Origin: Spirochaetota bacterium
GTDB lineage: Bacteria; Spirochaetota; UBA4802; UBA5550
DNA length: 64,000 nucleotides
Direction: 5' to 3'
Assembly: GCA_017999915.1 (NCBI GenBank)
Contig: JAGNKX010000015.1
Span: 1-64,000 of the forward strand
Shown here: positions 7,934-18,626 of the stretch, piece after piece
Numbering within the stretch: position 1 is the stretch's first letter
Layout: every line of letters begins with the position of its first letter
Position numbers and translations under genes: made by a program
Notes under the pieces: generated by a model
What the model saw: the letters and a program-made list of their open reading frames with translations, nothing else
Told to the model about the DNA's origin: nothing
Database searches by the model: none

Positions 7934-9075
7934 AATCAGTCATAGACATACGGCGCCTGAGAGAGCCGGACATGATCCTCTTCGTGGTGATACTGTCCCT
8001 CACCGGGATCGGCATCGCCATGAGCTACAGCGCCAGCGCCGTGTACGCCCTCAAGGTCTTCGGCGACCCGTATTATTTTCTAAAGAAGCAGCTCCTCTGG
8101 TTCGTCATCGGCTTCATCTTCATGCTTGTATTCATGCGGATCGATTACCGCCTCTACATGAAGCACACCAAGGTGATGCTGCTCGCCTCCTTCGTAATGC
8201 TCACCCTGGTGCTGATACCCGGCATCGGGCACAGCGCCAAGGGGTCGGTGCGGTGGCTCGGAATCGGCCCGGCCGCGTTCCAGCCGGCAGAATTCGTGAA
8301 GATCTGCGTGGTCATCTACCTGGCAAAGGTCTTTTCCTCAGAGGCTGAAGACAACTTCGTGCGGCTCCTGATCCCGGTCATCATCGTATCAGTCATTTTC
8401 CTGATGATCATCGTGCAGCCCGATTTCGGCACCGCCATAGATATCCTTATCGTGTCGGTGTTCATCCTTTTCGTGTCGGGATTCCCCTTCACCTACCTCT
8501 TCACGCTCTTTATCCTGAGCATCCCGATGTTCTACCTGATGATATACCTGGTGCAGTACCGGAAAGACCGGGTCGTCGCTTATCTGGACCCCTGGGCGTA
8601 CCGCTACGGCATCGGTTACCATATAATACAGTCCTTCATAGCTTTCAAGAAGGGCGGGTTCTTCGGCGTGGGCCTGGGGAACGGGACCCAGAAGCTTTCC
8701 CGGCTCCCGGAGCCCCATACCGATTTCATCTACGCCGTCATCGGCGAGGAAGCGGGGCTCCTGGGCACGGTGCTCATCGTGCTCCTCTTCGCGGCGGTGC
8801 TCTGGCGCGGGATCGTCGTTTCGACGGAGGCGCAGGACAATTTCGGCAGGCTCCTTGCCGTGGGGCTTTCGCTCATGATCGTGGTGCAGGCCTTCATCAA
8901 CATGGGCGTGGTCACCGGCGCCCTGCCGACCAAGGGCATCCCGATGCCCTTTATCAGTTACGGCGGGTCGTCGCTCCTTTCCAACATGATCGCGGCGGGA
9001 ATACTGCTGAACGTGTCCCGCTACCGCGGGGCCCTGAAGCAGGACATGAAACTATTTGAAGAGGTATGGCAGTGA
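7924..9075 (+). CDS. ftsW: Cell-division SEDS protein FtsW (lipid II polymerase)
   Basis: 383 residues, ten predicted transmembrane segments. SEDS glycosyltransferase that polymerises septal glycan with a class B PBP. Signatures: MSYSASAVYAL near the N terminus, FFLK-like YYFLKKQLLWF, GIGHSAKGSVRWLGIGP, QPDFGTAIDI, GVGLGNGTQKLSRLPEPHTDFIYAVIGEE split over the large loop, and GMVTG-like NMGVVTGALPTKGIPMPFISYGGSSLL at the C terminus, here described by its ends. GTG start at 7924 inside murD. Position between murD and murG favours FtsW over RodA. The partner PBP gene (ftsI) is not in this cluster. Confidence 0.95.
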   Translation: MDLKSVIDIRRLREPDMILFVVILSLTGIGIAMSYSASAVYALKVFGDPYYFLKKQLLWFVIGFIFMLVFMRIDYRLYMKHTKVMLLASFVMLTLVLIPGIGHSAKGSVRWLGIGPAAFQPAEFVKICVVIYLAKVFSSEAEDNFVRLLIPVIIVSVIFLMIIVQPDFGTAIDILIVSVFILFVSGFPFTYLFTLFILSIPMFYLMIYLVQYRKDRVVAYLDPWAYRYGIGYHIIQSFIAFKKGGFFGVGLGNGTQKLSRLPEPHTDFIYAVIGEEAGLLGTVLIVLLFAAVLWRGIVVSTEAQDNFGRLLAVGLSLMIVVQAFINMGVVTGALPTKGIPMPFISYGGSSLLSNMIAAGILLNVSRYRGALKQDMKLFEEVWQ

Positions 9076-10176
9076 ACAGCATGAATGATATAAGCGTACT
9101 TATAGTGGCGGGCGGCACCGGCGGGCATATCAGCCCCGGCATCGCCCTGTACGAGGCGTTTCAGGACGCCGGCGTCCGGGCTCTCTTCCTTTCGGGGAAG
9201 CGCGACGCTCGGTTTTCCTCCCTTAATGATATCGCGGCGGATGACCTCCGCCTCTACCGGGCGCCGTCCTTCTCGAAGAACCCCGGGAAGCTCCTCCTGT
9301 TCCCGGTCCTTTTCGGCGCCGCCATCCTCTCGGTGCGGAAGATCGTAAGGAAGAACAACGTACGCGCCATCATCGGCATGGGCGGGTACGTGTCGGCGCC
9401 GGCCCTGATGGCCGCGAAGCTCTTCAAGGTGCCCCTGTTCGTATGCGAGCAGAACTCGGTGCCGGGCAAGGTGACGCGGTTCTTCGAAAAGCACGCGGTG
9501 CGGGTCTTCGGGACCTTTCGGGGCGCCACCGAATACCTGAAGTTCAAGGATAAGTACCTGCTGGCCGGGAACCCGATCCGGAAAAAGGTGCTGGTGGACG
9601 CGAAGAAGGAGGAGGCGCGCAAGACCTTCCACCTCGGCCATAGCAGGAAAGTGGTGCTGGTCATCGGCGGGAGCCAGGGGGCGGTGCGCATCAACGAGCT
9701 GGTCTTCGGCCTGAAGAAGGATTTTTCCGATGAGCTCAAGAACGTCGGCTTCATCTGGAGCACCGGCGATTTTTCATACCAGACCTACAAGGACAAGATC
9801 AACACTGAAATAGAAGAGGGCTCGGTGTACCTGTCGCCCTTTATCGATAAGGTGGGCCTGGCCTACCGGGCCGCCGACGTGGCCATCTCCCGGTCGGGCG
9901 CCGGGGTCATGATGGAGCTGGCGGCGATGGGCGTGCCATCGATCCAGATACCCTATCCCTTCGCCGCGGACAACCACCAGGACAAGAATGCCGACGAGTT
10001 CGTCCAGGCCGGGGCCGCGGTCAAGGTCACCAACGCCGACGCGGTGCCTGAAAAGGTGATGCCGGTGCTCCACGACCTGATGAACAATCCCCGGGCCCTG
10101 GAACGCATGTCGAAAAAGGCCCTGGATGCGGCCATGGTGAATGCCGCGGAGACGATCGTGAAGGAAATTGTGAAAC

Positions 10177-10187
<11 letters not shown>
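9066..10187 (+). CDS. murG: UDP-GlcNAc:lipid I GlcNAc transferase MurG
   Basis: Peripheral membrane GT28 enzyme that makes lipid II. 373 residues. N-terminal glycine loop VAGGTGGHISPG, second G-loop GMGGYVSAPALMAA, CEQNSVPGKVTRF, GNPIRKKV, VIGGSQGAVRINE and the donor-binding SRSGAGVMMELAAMGVPSI with PYPFAADNHQ. The ATG overlaps the ftsW stop. AGAGG at 9060-9064 lies very close to the ATG, so the GTG at 9072 or the ATG at 9081 could be the true start. It overlaps murC by eleven bases. Confidence 0.96.
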
Positions 10188-11553
<1,366 letters not shown>

Positions 11554-11557
11554 TCCA

Positions 11558-12253
11558 ATGAGGGGCACGGCACCATACATTGCGGCGATCATTGCCGCGC
11601 TGATACTGGGCTGCGGGGCGGGCCGCGGCGCCGACATCCGCACGGTCAGGGCCATCGAGTTCAAGGGCCTGAGGCTCCTCTCGAAGTACGAGGTTGTCCG
11701 CGGCGCCAGGCTCAAGGCCGTGAAGGGCGGCATCGCCGTTGACGTCGATTCCCTTGAAAAGGCCCTGGAGAAGAACGCCTTCCTGGCGTCCTACAGCGTC
11801 CATGAAAGCGGGCAGAGGCTCGTCGTGACGGTCGAGGAAAAGAGGCCGGCGCTGGTGATTGCGGCGTTGAAGGGAGGAAGGGTTTATTTCTACGAGCTGG
11901 ACGTGAACCGCGCGGTCATATCGCGCAACGCGGCCCACTCCGGCCGGGTCCCCTTCGTGTATGTGGCCGGCGAAGACATGGAGCGCGGCGTTCCCTCAGC
12001 GCGGCTCATGAATATCCTGTCGATCCTCGACCGGGTGCGCGAACAAAATACGTCACTGTACCGGGAATTATCAGAAATGTATTGCAATGAAAACAGCGTC
12101 AGGGTAGTATTGCGGGGAAGAAAGACCGGTTTCATCCTGAAGCCGGATATCATGGAATTTACCAGGCTGAACTATATCGCCGGTTACTGCGACCACGCGG
12201 AGCGGTACCCGGACGAGATCGACATGACCGGCGGCGCGGTCGTTGTCAGGTGA
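11558..12253 (+). CDS. ftsQ: FtsQ/DivIB-like division protein
   Basis: 231 residues in the ftsQ position between murC and ftsA. After an N-terminal hydrophobic segment (IAAIIAALILGCGAG) comes a POTRA-like region starting with RAIEFKGLRLLSKYEVV, then VTVEEKRPALVI, matching the FtsQ plan in which the POTRA domain begins with a phrase like V-x-V-x-G. FtsQ links FtsL/FtsB to the septal machinery. The N-terminal segment carries a lipobox-like ILGC instead of a plain anchor, and almost no cytoplasmic tail exists. The assignment rests on position and fold pattern rather than strong motifs. Confidence 0.75.
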   Translation: MRGTAPYIAAIIAALILGCGAGRGADIRTVRAIEFKGLRLLSKYEVVRGARLKAVKGGIAVDVDSLEKALEKNAFLASYSVHESGQRLVVTVEEKRPALVIAALKGGRVYFYELDVNRAVISRNAAHSGRVPFVYVAGEDMERGVPSARLMNILSILDRVREQNTSLYRELSEMYCNENSVRVVLRGRKTGFILKPDIMEFTRLNYIAGYCDHAERYPDEIDMTGGAVVVR

Positions 12254-12269
12254 GACAGAGGAGCGCGGC

Positions 12270-13493
12270 ATGGAAGACATACTTGTAGGGCTGGACATAG
12301 GAACGACGAAGACCTGCGCGGTCATCGGCACCATGAACCAGAACAACCAGGTCGAGGTGATCGGCGTGGGCGTGACGCCGTCCAAGGGGCTCAAGAACGG
12401 CGTCATCGTGAACATCGACAACACCACCTCCGCCATCGTGAAGGCCATCGACGAGGGCGAGCTCATGGCCGGCTACGAGGTGACCGACTGCATCATCGGC
12501 ATCAGCGGCCAGCACGTCAAGGGGCAGAATTCCCGCGGCGTGGTCGCGGTATCGAGCCGGAACCGGACCATCGCGACCCATGACGTGAAGCGGGTCATCG
12601 AGGCGGCCCAGGCGGTGGTGATACCGGTGGACCGCGAGATCATACACGTGCTTTCCAAGGAATTCGCCGTGGACGACCAGATCGGCATCAAGGACCCCAT
12701 CGGCATGACCGGCGTGCGCCTCGAGGCGGAAGTGCACATCGTCACGGGCCAGACATCGGGGATACAGAACATGGTCAAGGCCGTCGAAAAGGCCGGGTTC
12801 CAGTACCGGGACATCGTCTTCAATCCGCTGGCGGCCGCTGACGCGGTCCTTTCCCGTGACGAGATGGAGCTGGGGGTCGCCCTGCTGGACATCGGCGGCG
12901 GCACCATAGACATCGTGGTGTACATGGAGGGCGGCGTGGCCTACTCGACGGTCCTTTCCATCGGCGGGATCCACGTCACCAACGACATATCAATCGGCCT
13001 GCGGACCCCCATCGAGTCCGCGGAGCTCATCAAGAAGAAATACGGCTGCGCGGTCCTCGACCTGGTCGACCCGTCCGAGGTGGTGGAAGTCCCCTCCGTG
13101 GGCGGACGGCCGCCGCGAAAGCTCCTCCGCCAGGAGCTCACGCAGATCATCGAGCCGAGGGTCGCGGAGATGATGGAGATGGTCGACCGGGAGCTCACGG
13201 TCTCCGGCAAGAAGGAGATGCTCTCCGCCGGGATCGTCCTGACCGGCGGCGGGAGCATGCTCGACGGGTCCATCGAGGCCGCCGAGCGCGTCTTCAACAT
13301 GCCGGTGCGGATCGGATCGCCCCGGGACATCGCGGGCCTGGCGGACCGGGTGGCGACGCCGCAGTTCGCCGGCGCCGTGGGCCTTTTGCGATACGGTCTC
13401 AGGATGAACCAGTTGAGGGCGGGGAAGCTCGTCCCCGAGAAGGGGGGCAGCGTCTTCGGCAGGCTCAAGAAATGGCTGGAAGAGTATTTGTAG
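12270..13493 (+). CDS. ftsA: Cell division protein FtsA
   Basis: Actin-like ATPase that tethers FtsZ to the membrane. 407 residues from ATG 12270, with GAGG about 8 nt upstream; an earlier in-frame start at 12243 would overlap ftsQ. Phosphate-1 loop VGLDIGTTKTCAVIG, SHS2/1C region with VIGISGQHVKG, phosphate-2 LLDIGGGTIDIVVY, adenosine motif ILTGGG-like VLTGGGSMLDG. The C-terminal end KKWLEEYL is an amphipathic helix of the membrane-targeting type. Confidence 0.96.
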   Translation: MEDILVGLDIGTTKTCAVIGTMNQNNQVEVIGVGVTPSKGLKNGVIVNIDNTTSAIVKAIDEGELMAGYEVTDCIIGISGQHVKGQNSRGVVAVSSRNRTIATHDVKRVIEAAQAVVIPVDREIIHVLSKEFAVDDQIGIKDPIGMTGVRLEAEVHIVTGQTSGIQNMVKAVEKAGFQYRDIVFNPLAAADAVLSRDEMELGVALLDIGGGTIDIVVYMEGGVAYSTVLSIGGIHVTNDISIGLRTPIESAELIKKKYGCAVLDLVDPSEVVEVPSVGGRPPRKLLRQELTQIIEPRVAEMMEMVDRELTVSGKKEMLSAGIVLTGGGSMLDGSIEAAERVFNMPVRIGSPRDIAGLADRVATPQFAGAVGLLRYGLRMNQLRAGKLVPEKGGSVFGRLKKWLEEYL

Positions 13494-13515
13494 GATAAGG
13501 GATGTGTGGCATTAC

Positions 13516-13545
13516 AGAAGTCGCGGTTGCGCAACCGCGACTTCT
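13516..13545. repeat. 30-bp perfect palindrome between ftsA and ftsZ
   Basis: AGAAGTCGCGGTTGC is followed without a loop by its exact reverse complement. No T-tract follows, so it is not a good intrinsic terminator. It looks like a REP element or a transcript-processing hairpin. It separates ftsZ from the rest of the operon and could lower read-through or stabilise the ftsZ mRNA end. Confidence 0.8.
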
Positions 13546-13627
13546 ACAAGGCCAATAATTTTATCAATCGCTTCGGCGAAAAAATATAATACAATGAGAC
13601 ATAATACAGAATCGAAGGGGGACTTAC

Positions 13628-14794
13628 ATGTTTAAACTTGAAGAAGAAAGGCCTCTCAGCACAGTCATCAAGGTCGTCGGCGTAGGCGGAGCGGGGTGCA
13701 ACGCGGTCAACAGGATGATCGCCACCGGCATGGAAGGAGTCGAGTTCATCGTCGCCAACACCGACGCGCAGCAGCTCAGGGACAGCCTGGCCCAGGTGAA
13801 GATCCAGATCGGGACGAAGCTCACCCGGGGCCTCGGCGCGGGAGCCGACCCGTCGGTCGGCCGCGAGGCGGCCAACGAGGACCGGGACAAGCTTCACAAG
13901 GCCCTCAAGGGAGCCGACATGGTCTTTATCACCGCCGGCATGGGGGGCGGCACCGGAACCGGCGCCGCGCCCATCGTGGCCGAAGTGGCCAAGGAGCTCT
14001 CCGCACTGGTGGTGGGCGTGGTCACCAAGCCCTTCAGGGTGGAAGGGAAGAAGCGCCTCTCCCAGGCGGAAACGGGCATCGCCAACCTGAAGGAGAAGGT
14101 CGACACCCTCATCACCATCCACAATGATCTTTTACTTAAAATCATCGACCGTCGCACTCCCATCGAGGACGCCTTCAAGCTCGCCGACGACATTTTACGG
14201 CAGGGCGTGCAGGGAATCGCGGACCTGATCATGGTCACCGGCCTGGTCAATGTCGACTTCGCCGACGTGTGCACCGTCATGAAGGAGACCGGCGACGCCC
14301 TCATGGGCGTGGGCATCGGCACGGGCGAGAACAAGGCCCTGGAGGCTACCCAGCAGGCCATCAACAGCCCGCTCCTGGAGGAGACCAGCATCGAGGGGGC
14401 CAAGGCGGTCCTCATCAACATCGCCGGCGGCAACGACCTCTCCCTCCACGAGGTGAACGAGGTCACCGACGTCATCACCCGCCAGGTGGACCCGGAGGCT
14501 AACATCATCTTCGGCACCACCATCGACCCGGCCCTTTCGGACAGGGTGCGCGTCACCGTCATCGCCACCGGCTTCGACCGGCGCCGCAACATGATCAACC
14601 GCGGCGGTCCCCAGCACTCCGAGCTGCGCAACGGCACCTCCCTCACCCTCATCGAGGGGAGCCAGAAGGCGCCGGAGAAGCGGCCGACCCCTGCCATGCA
14701 GACCTTCACCCTCGACTACGAGCGGAAGCGCGCGCGGGATTACCAGACCGAGGATCTGGACATCCCGGCCTTCCTGCGCCGCGGCGTCGAGTAG
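13628..14794 (+). CDS. ftsZ: Cell division GTPase FtsZ
   Basis: Tubulin homologue that forms the Z ring. 388 residues, GAAGGGGG about 6 nt before the ATG. Motifs: [21 protein letters not shown], the tubulin signature [10 protein letters not shown] near residue 107, the T7-loop region NVDFADV, and the C-terminal peptide [10 protein letters not shown] used to bind FtsA and other partners. The linker between core and tail is short. It is preceded by a 134-bp gap with a palindrome and followed seven bases later by an AmgK-like kinase gene. Confidence 0.98.
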   Translation: MFKLEEERPLSTVIKVVGVGGAGCNAVNRMIATGMEGVEFIVANTDAQQLRDSLAQVKIQIGTKLTRGLGAGADPSVGREAANEDRDKLHKALKGADMVFITAGMGGGTGTGAAPIVAEVAKELSALVVGVVTKPFRVEGKKRLSQAETGIANLKEKVDTLITIHNDLLLKIIDRRTPIEDAFKLADDILRQGVQGIADLIMVTGLVNVDFADVCTVMKETGDALMGVGIGTGENKALEATQQAINSPLLEETSIEGAKAVLINIAGGNDLSLHEVNEVTDVITRQVDPEANIIFGTTIDPALSDRVRVTVIATGFDRRRNMINRGGPQHSELRNGTSLTLIEGSQKAPEKRPTPAMQTFTLDYERKRARDYQTEDLDIPAFLRRGVE

Positions 14795-14800
14795 GAGGCC

Positions 14801-15811
14801 ATGAGAGCGGTGATGGATATCGGGGCAGATGAATCGATCCGGTCCTTTCTCAAAGGGGCCCTGGGCGGATTCTCCTCCCTGGAGCCCCTGGCCGGCGACG
14901 CCTCCACCCGCCGGTACTGGCGGGTCCGGATGAACGGCCACACCTGGGTCCTCTGTCAAGATCCGGCGTTCGCCGGCGTGGCGGAGACCCAATACCCCTT
15001 CATGGTGGTATACGATCTTCTGAAAGATTCGGTGCCGGTGCCCGAGATCCGCGCCGTGGACAACGGGCCGGGGCTCCTGCTTATCCAGGACCTCGGCGAC
15101 GATCTTCTCGAGTATTGCTATCCCCTCTACGACGAGGACGCGATGCGGCGTATCTATCAGACTTGCGTTGAAAACCTCTTTTCGATTCAGATGATACGGG
15201 AGAAGGGCTCCGCGCCCTTCTCCCTTTCTTTTAACGTGGAAAAGCTCATGTTCGAATTCGATTTTTTTATCGAACATGCCCTCGGCGGTTATTACCGGGC
15301 GCCCCTTTCCGGCCATGACCGGGAAACCCTCCGTTCAGAGTTCCTGTCCATAGCCGGGTCCCTGGACTGTCCCGAGCATTTCGTCCTGGCCCACCGCGAC
15401 TACCATTCCCGGAACCTCATCGTCTTCAACGATATCCCCTATATCATCGATTTCCAGGACGCGCGCATGGGGCTCCCCCAGTATGACCTGGTGTCCCTGC
15501 TCAGGGACTCCTACATCACGCTCAACGAAGGCGTCTTCGAATATCTGAAGAACTACTACTACGAGGGAGGAAAGGAGATGGACATCCACGCCATGGGCCG
15601 CGACGAGTTCAACTACTACTTCGACCTCATGGCCTTCCAGCGCAACGTCAAGGCCCTGGGCACCTTCGGGTACCAGGTTTCCGTGAAAGGGAACTCCCGG
15701 TACGAGCGCTATTTCAGGCCCACGGCGGACTACCTGGGCGATTACGCAGGGCGGCAGGAAAAGCTCGGCGGTGCCTGGCGCATACTCCGCAATTACCTGA
15801 ACGGCAGGTAA
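14801..15811 (+). CDS. amgK: AmgK-like N-acetylmuramate/N-acetylglucosamine kinase
   Basis: 336 residues of the aminoglycoside-phosphotransferase fold. AmgK-type features: GDASTRRYWRV near the N terminus, the catalytic loop HRDYHSRNL (H198-L206, Asp200), and the metal-binding DFQDARMG followed by YDLVSLLRD. AmgK phosphorylates the anomeric carbon of MurNAc or GlcNAc in cell-wall recycling, and MurU then makes UDP-MurNAc. It starts seven bases after ftsZ, so it is probably co-transcribed with the wall operon, which fits this role. A MurU-like nucleotidyltransferase lies at 26856. Substrate is inferred from motifs and context. Confidence 0.8.
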   Translation: MRAVMDIGADESIRSFLKGALGGFSSLEPLAGDASTRRYWRVRMNGHTWVLCQDPAFAGVAETQYPFMVVYDLLKDSVPVPEIRAVDNGPGLLLIQDLGDDLLEYCYPLYDEDAMRRIYQTCVENLFSIQMIREKGSAPFSLSFNVEKLMFEFDFFIEHALGGYYRAPLSGHDRETLRSEFLSIAGSLDCPEHFVLAHRDYHSRNLIVFNDIPYIIDFQDARMGLPQYDLVSLLRDSYITLNEGVFEYLKNYYYEGGKEMDIHAMGRDEFNYYFDLMAFQRNVKALGTFGYQVSVKGNSRYERYFRPTADYLGDYAGRQEKLGGAWRILRNYLNGR

Positions 15812-16000
15812 GCCCCAACGACTATCCCCTTCCTTCTATGCGAATCATACATGTTCCTGACCGCGAGGATCAATGACCCATACCTCACAATTTGCGACCG
15901 CTACCCCTGGGTTTGGGCGCTCTGCGATCAAAAAATGCTGGACAATGACTGTTCGAATAAGGTAAGGATGATGTACCAATTTGAACCGGGGGGTAGCGCT

Positions 16001-16717
16001 ATGCAAGGAACAATCAAGGAAGCAGTAACGGCCATACTCCTGGCGGGCGTCCTGTGCGCCGCCGGCTGCGCCGGTACCCAGGGAAAGGATAAATCGGCCG
16101 CGCTCACAAAAGAGCTCTGGAACGCCGTCTGTTCCCAGGGGAACGACAAGGTGATCGCCGAGCTGATCAGGAAAGGGGCGAACGTGCGCTACGCGGAAAA
16201 CGGGCTGCCCCTCATCAACAAGGCCGTGTCGTGCAAGGTGAAGGTCGACAGGATCAAAACGCTCCTGGACGCCGGCGCCGACATCAATTCGGTCAACCAC
16301 GCACAGGAATCGGTCCTCATGTTCGCCGTCGACTATGACCAGCCCGAGCTGGTGAAGTACCTGCTCGAAAGGGGCGCCAACATCCACCAGCGCAACGAGT
16401 TTGGCGCGAACGCCCTGTCCTGGGCGCAGGACCGCATCAACAAGCGGGAGCTGAACATGTACCTCCGGAACGCCGGGCTGGCCAGCATGGGATACGGGTT
16501 CGTGAAGGCTAAAAGCGGCCTCTGGCTCAGGGCGCAGCCGAGCCGGAAATCGGACAACTTCATCCTGGTCCCCCACAACGAGAGGGTCGACTATATCATG
16601 ATGATGCCCGGATCGCGGGAGACCATCGACGGCATTAACAACTACTGGTACAAGGTGCGCTACAAGGGGAGCGACGGGTACGTTTTCGGCGGATACCTGG
16701 GCCGGGACCCGAACTGA
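16001..16717 (+). CDS. Ankyrin-repeat/SH3 lipoprotein
   Basis: 238 residues from ATG 16001, preceded by GGGGGG. A lipoprotein signal peptide ends at the lipobox CAAGC (IKEAVTAILLAGVLCAAGC). Residues about 40-150 form ankyrin-type repeats (GANVRYAENGLPLINKAV, GADINSVNHAQESVLMFAV, GANIHQRNEFGANALSWA). The C-terminal 80 residues resemble a bacterial SH3 domain (SGLWLRAQPS ... WYKVRYKGSDGYVFGGYL). Probably an envelope protein acting through protein or glycan binding. A longer upstream reading frame is unlikely because the signal peptide begins here. It converges with the next gene, five bases apart. Confidence 0.8.
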   Translation: MQGTIKEAVTAILLAGVLCAAGCAGTQGKDKSAALTKELWNAVCSQGNDKVIAELIRKGANVRYAENGLPLINKAVSCKVKVDRIKTLLDAGADINSVNHAQESVLMFAVDYDQPELVKYLLERGANIHQRNEFGANALSWAQDRINKRELNMYLRNAGLASMGYGFVKAKSGLWLRAQPSRKSDNFILVPHNERVDYIMMMPGSRETIDGINNYWYKVRYKGSDGYVFGGYLGRDPN

Positions 16718-16722
16718 CGGTA

Positions 16723-17796
16723 TCACTCGAAAACAAATAATTCCACCCGCGGCATGAAGCCGTGATGCCCCACCTGTGTCGATATGGTGATAAAGCAGAG
16801 ATACTTTATTTTCCCTCTGCCGTCATACTCGACCTTGCAATAGCCGTAATTGTAGGTGTTTGATTCGGTCATGGATGATACCGGCCGCCCGTCGCGGTAG
16901 TAGAGTGCACGGTCGAAATCCGATGCATACGCTGATTCCCTGTTATCGTTGTAGACAATGCGGATTATGTTGCCCCGCCCGTCATACTCGACCTGGTAAA
17001 TGTTCCCGTTTTCCGCCGGTTTCCCGATCTCGACGTCCGGTACGGGCCTGACAAAAAAGAGGCCATTCATGGCGTCGCCGGCCCTGAAATTCTTGAAATC
17101 AGGATCTCCTTCCTTCATTTTCCTGAAATATCTCGTTCTGGCCGGCGTGGTCTCGATCGCTTTCGCGTCCCTGGCAAGAAATTTATACAGGGGATAATCA
17201 AGGAGTTTTTTCTGGGCTCCATCGGCCAGGGGCGGGGGGCTGGTGTTTTCCCTCAGCGAATAGGGTTCGCCGCCGATGCGCCGGGACTGCCACAGGTATG
17301 CGATGGCGCTGGCGAACTTGTTCCACCTGAGGTAGCTGATGCTGATTTCCCTGTAAACTGCGACAAGATTATCCTGGAGGTTGCCCATTACTTCGTCATC
17401 TGACGAATAAAGCTCTCCCCTGTTTTTCGAAAGGAGGCCTTCGGCGTTGGTGAAGCACTTAACGCTCCTGTCATGTTCCTTCAGCTCCCTGAAACAGCGC
17501 CCCAGTCCCATGTAGGATTTGAATCTTGCCGATAACGAGGGGTTGTTGGGAAGGGCCGCCGCGTATTCATTCACCGCTTCTTTGAAATTGCCGCCCCTTT
17601 CAAGCTTTTCCGCGGATTGGAGTATCTTCGCCGGGGCCAGCCCCCTGTTTTTTCCCGCGGCGCTATTGATAAAACCGTAGGAGGATTCCTCATAGGTTTC
17701 ACCATAGGACAGGCGGGTATATTTCATCTGGCCCAGGGCGCGGCCATGAAGGGAGACGCTTATAAGTATCAGGGCTATGACTCCGATTTTTTTCAT
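16723..17796 (-). CDS. Secreted TPR protein of unknown function
   Basis: 357 residues with a cleavable signal peptide (KKIGVIALILISVSLHGRALG). The middle has tetratricopeptide-like helices (FKEAVNEYAAALPNNPSLSARF, YMGLGRCFRELKEHDRSVKCF, ISYLRWNKFASAIAYLWQ). The last 130 residues contain two tyrosine-rich strands, YQVEYDGRGNIIRIVYND and CKVEYDGRGKIKYLCF, resembling YD repeats. GGAGGAC lies just upstream of the start. It is probably periplasmic. It runs with the SH3 gene upstream at 18552, 30 bases apart, so they may form an operon. No function can be assigned. Confidence 0.75.
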   Translation of the reverse strand: MKKIGVIALILISVSLHGRALGQMKYTRLSYGETYEESSYGFINSAAGKNRGLAPAKILQSAEKLERGGNFKEAVNEYAAALPNNPSLSARFKSYMGLGRCFRELKEHDRSVKCFTNAEGLLSKNRGELYSSDDEVMGNLQDNLVAVYREISISYLRWNKFASAIAYLWQSRRIGGEPYSLRENTSPPPLADGAQKKLLDYPLYKFLARDAKAIETTPARTRYFRKMKEGDPDFKNFRAGDAMNGLFFVRPVPDVEIGKPAENGNIYQVEYDGRGNIIRIVYNDNRESAYASDFDRALYYRDGRPVSSMTESNTYNYGYCKVEYDGRGKIKYLCFITISTQVGHHGFMPRVELFVFE

Positions 17797-17826
17797 TCTC
17801 CTGTCCTCCTGTGATATGGATGCCGG

Positions 17827-18552
17827 TCATTCGATAATGTACGAACGGCATTCATTTGGTTTAATGGATTTCATAGACACGATGCTTCCCGTGATATCCG
17901 TTCTTAGCTCCTCGTTGACTTTTTTCGATGCATACTTCGATATTTTAATTGTGAGTCGATAGCATTTCTCGCCGCAGCCGTCTTTTCCAAAGGCGATTTT
18001 TTGACCTGTTCCCGATAGTGTGAATTTCAGGGAGAACGCGGGAGGAAGGGATTCTGAGAATTCAAGGCTGTTGCCGCCTTGTTTTATATCATCCGGGCAT
18101 ATGCCGCCGCCGATATCGATTACGGCTTCTTCCCCTTCAGCGTAATATCCGGAGTAAATCAGGCGGTACTGGTCCATGAATCTGAAACCGGGTACACTTT
18201 TCTTTTTTAAGAACCCGGAAAACACATAGCCGCGGACCGATTTTTCTTTCCAGAGGACCTCAACCCAATGGCCTTTAACCCCGGACAGGTCCATACTTTT
18301 ATCGGTGACATTTTCAAGATAGACTGTTGTATTAACGGGTATGGTCGTTATTTCTTTACCGCGCATTGACGGCTCCTCTCTCATTTTCAGGCCGCTCTGT
18401 GCCGTTGTCGTCATCTGCAGGTACTTCCCGTAATCGATACGGTGGTCTATTTTTTCGGCTTTAACGGCTCCCGGCAAAAGCAACGGCACTATCATGGTCA
18501 TGAAGATTGAAAGAATCGAATGCGCTATGCTTTTAAGTTCATGGTTATTCAT
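17827..18552 (-). CDS. Exported SH3-domain protein
   Basis: 241 residues from the ATG at 18552, which follows AAGGAGA at proper spacing; an ATG at 18582 lies ahead of that ribosome site and is rejected. A hydrophobic N-terminal segment (HSILSIFMTMIVPLLLPGAVKA) looks like a signal peptide. Residues about 45-120 match an SH3b pattern (SGLKMREEPSMRGKEITTIP ... VKGHWVEVLW ... RGYVFSGFL). The rest has paired cysteines (GKDGCGEKC) and no known domain. The same SH3 module is present in the lipoprotein at 16001, suggesting related envelope roles. Confidence 0.75.
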   Translation of the reverse strand: MNNHELKSIAHSILSIFMTMIVPLLLPGAVKAEKIDHRIDYGKYLQMTTTAQSGLKMREEPSMRGKEITTIPVNTTVYLENVTDKSMDLSGVKGHWVEVLWKEKSVRGYVFSGFLKKKSVPGFRFMDQYRLIYSGYYAEGEEAVIDIGGGICPDDIKQGGNSLEFSESLPPAFSLKFTLSGTGQKIAFGKDGCGEKCYRLTIKISKYASKKVNEELRTDITGSIVSMKSIKPNECRSYIIE

Positions 18553-18626
18553 TTCATTCACTCTCCTTGGATGGGAATTCAACGCTATAATGAAATATTA
18601 AAGAGCTGTCTACGATGCGCCACGGT

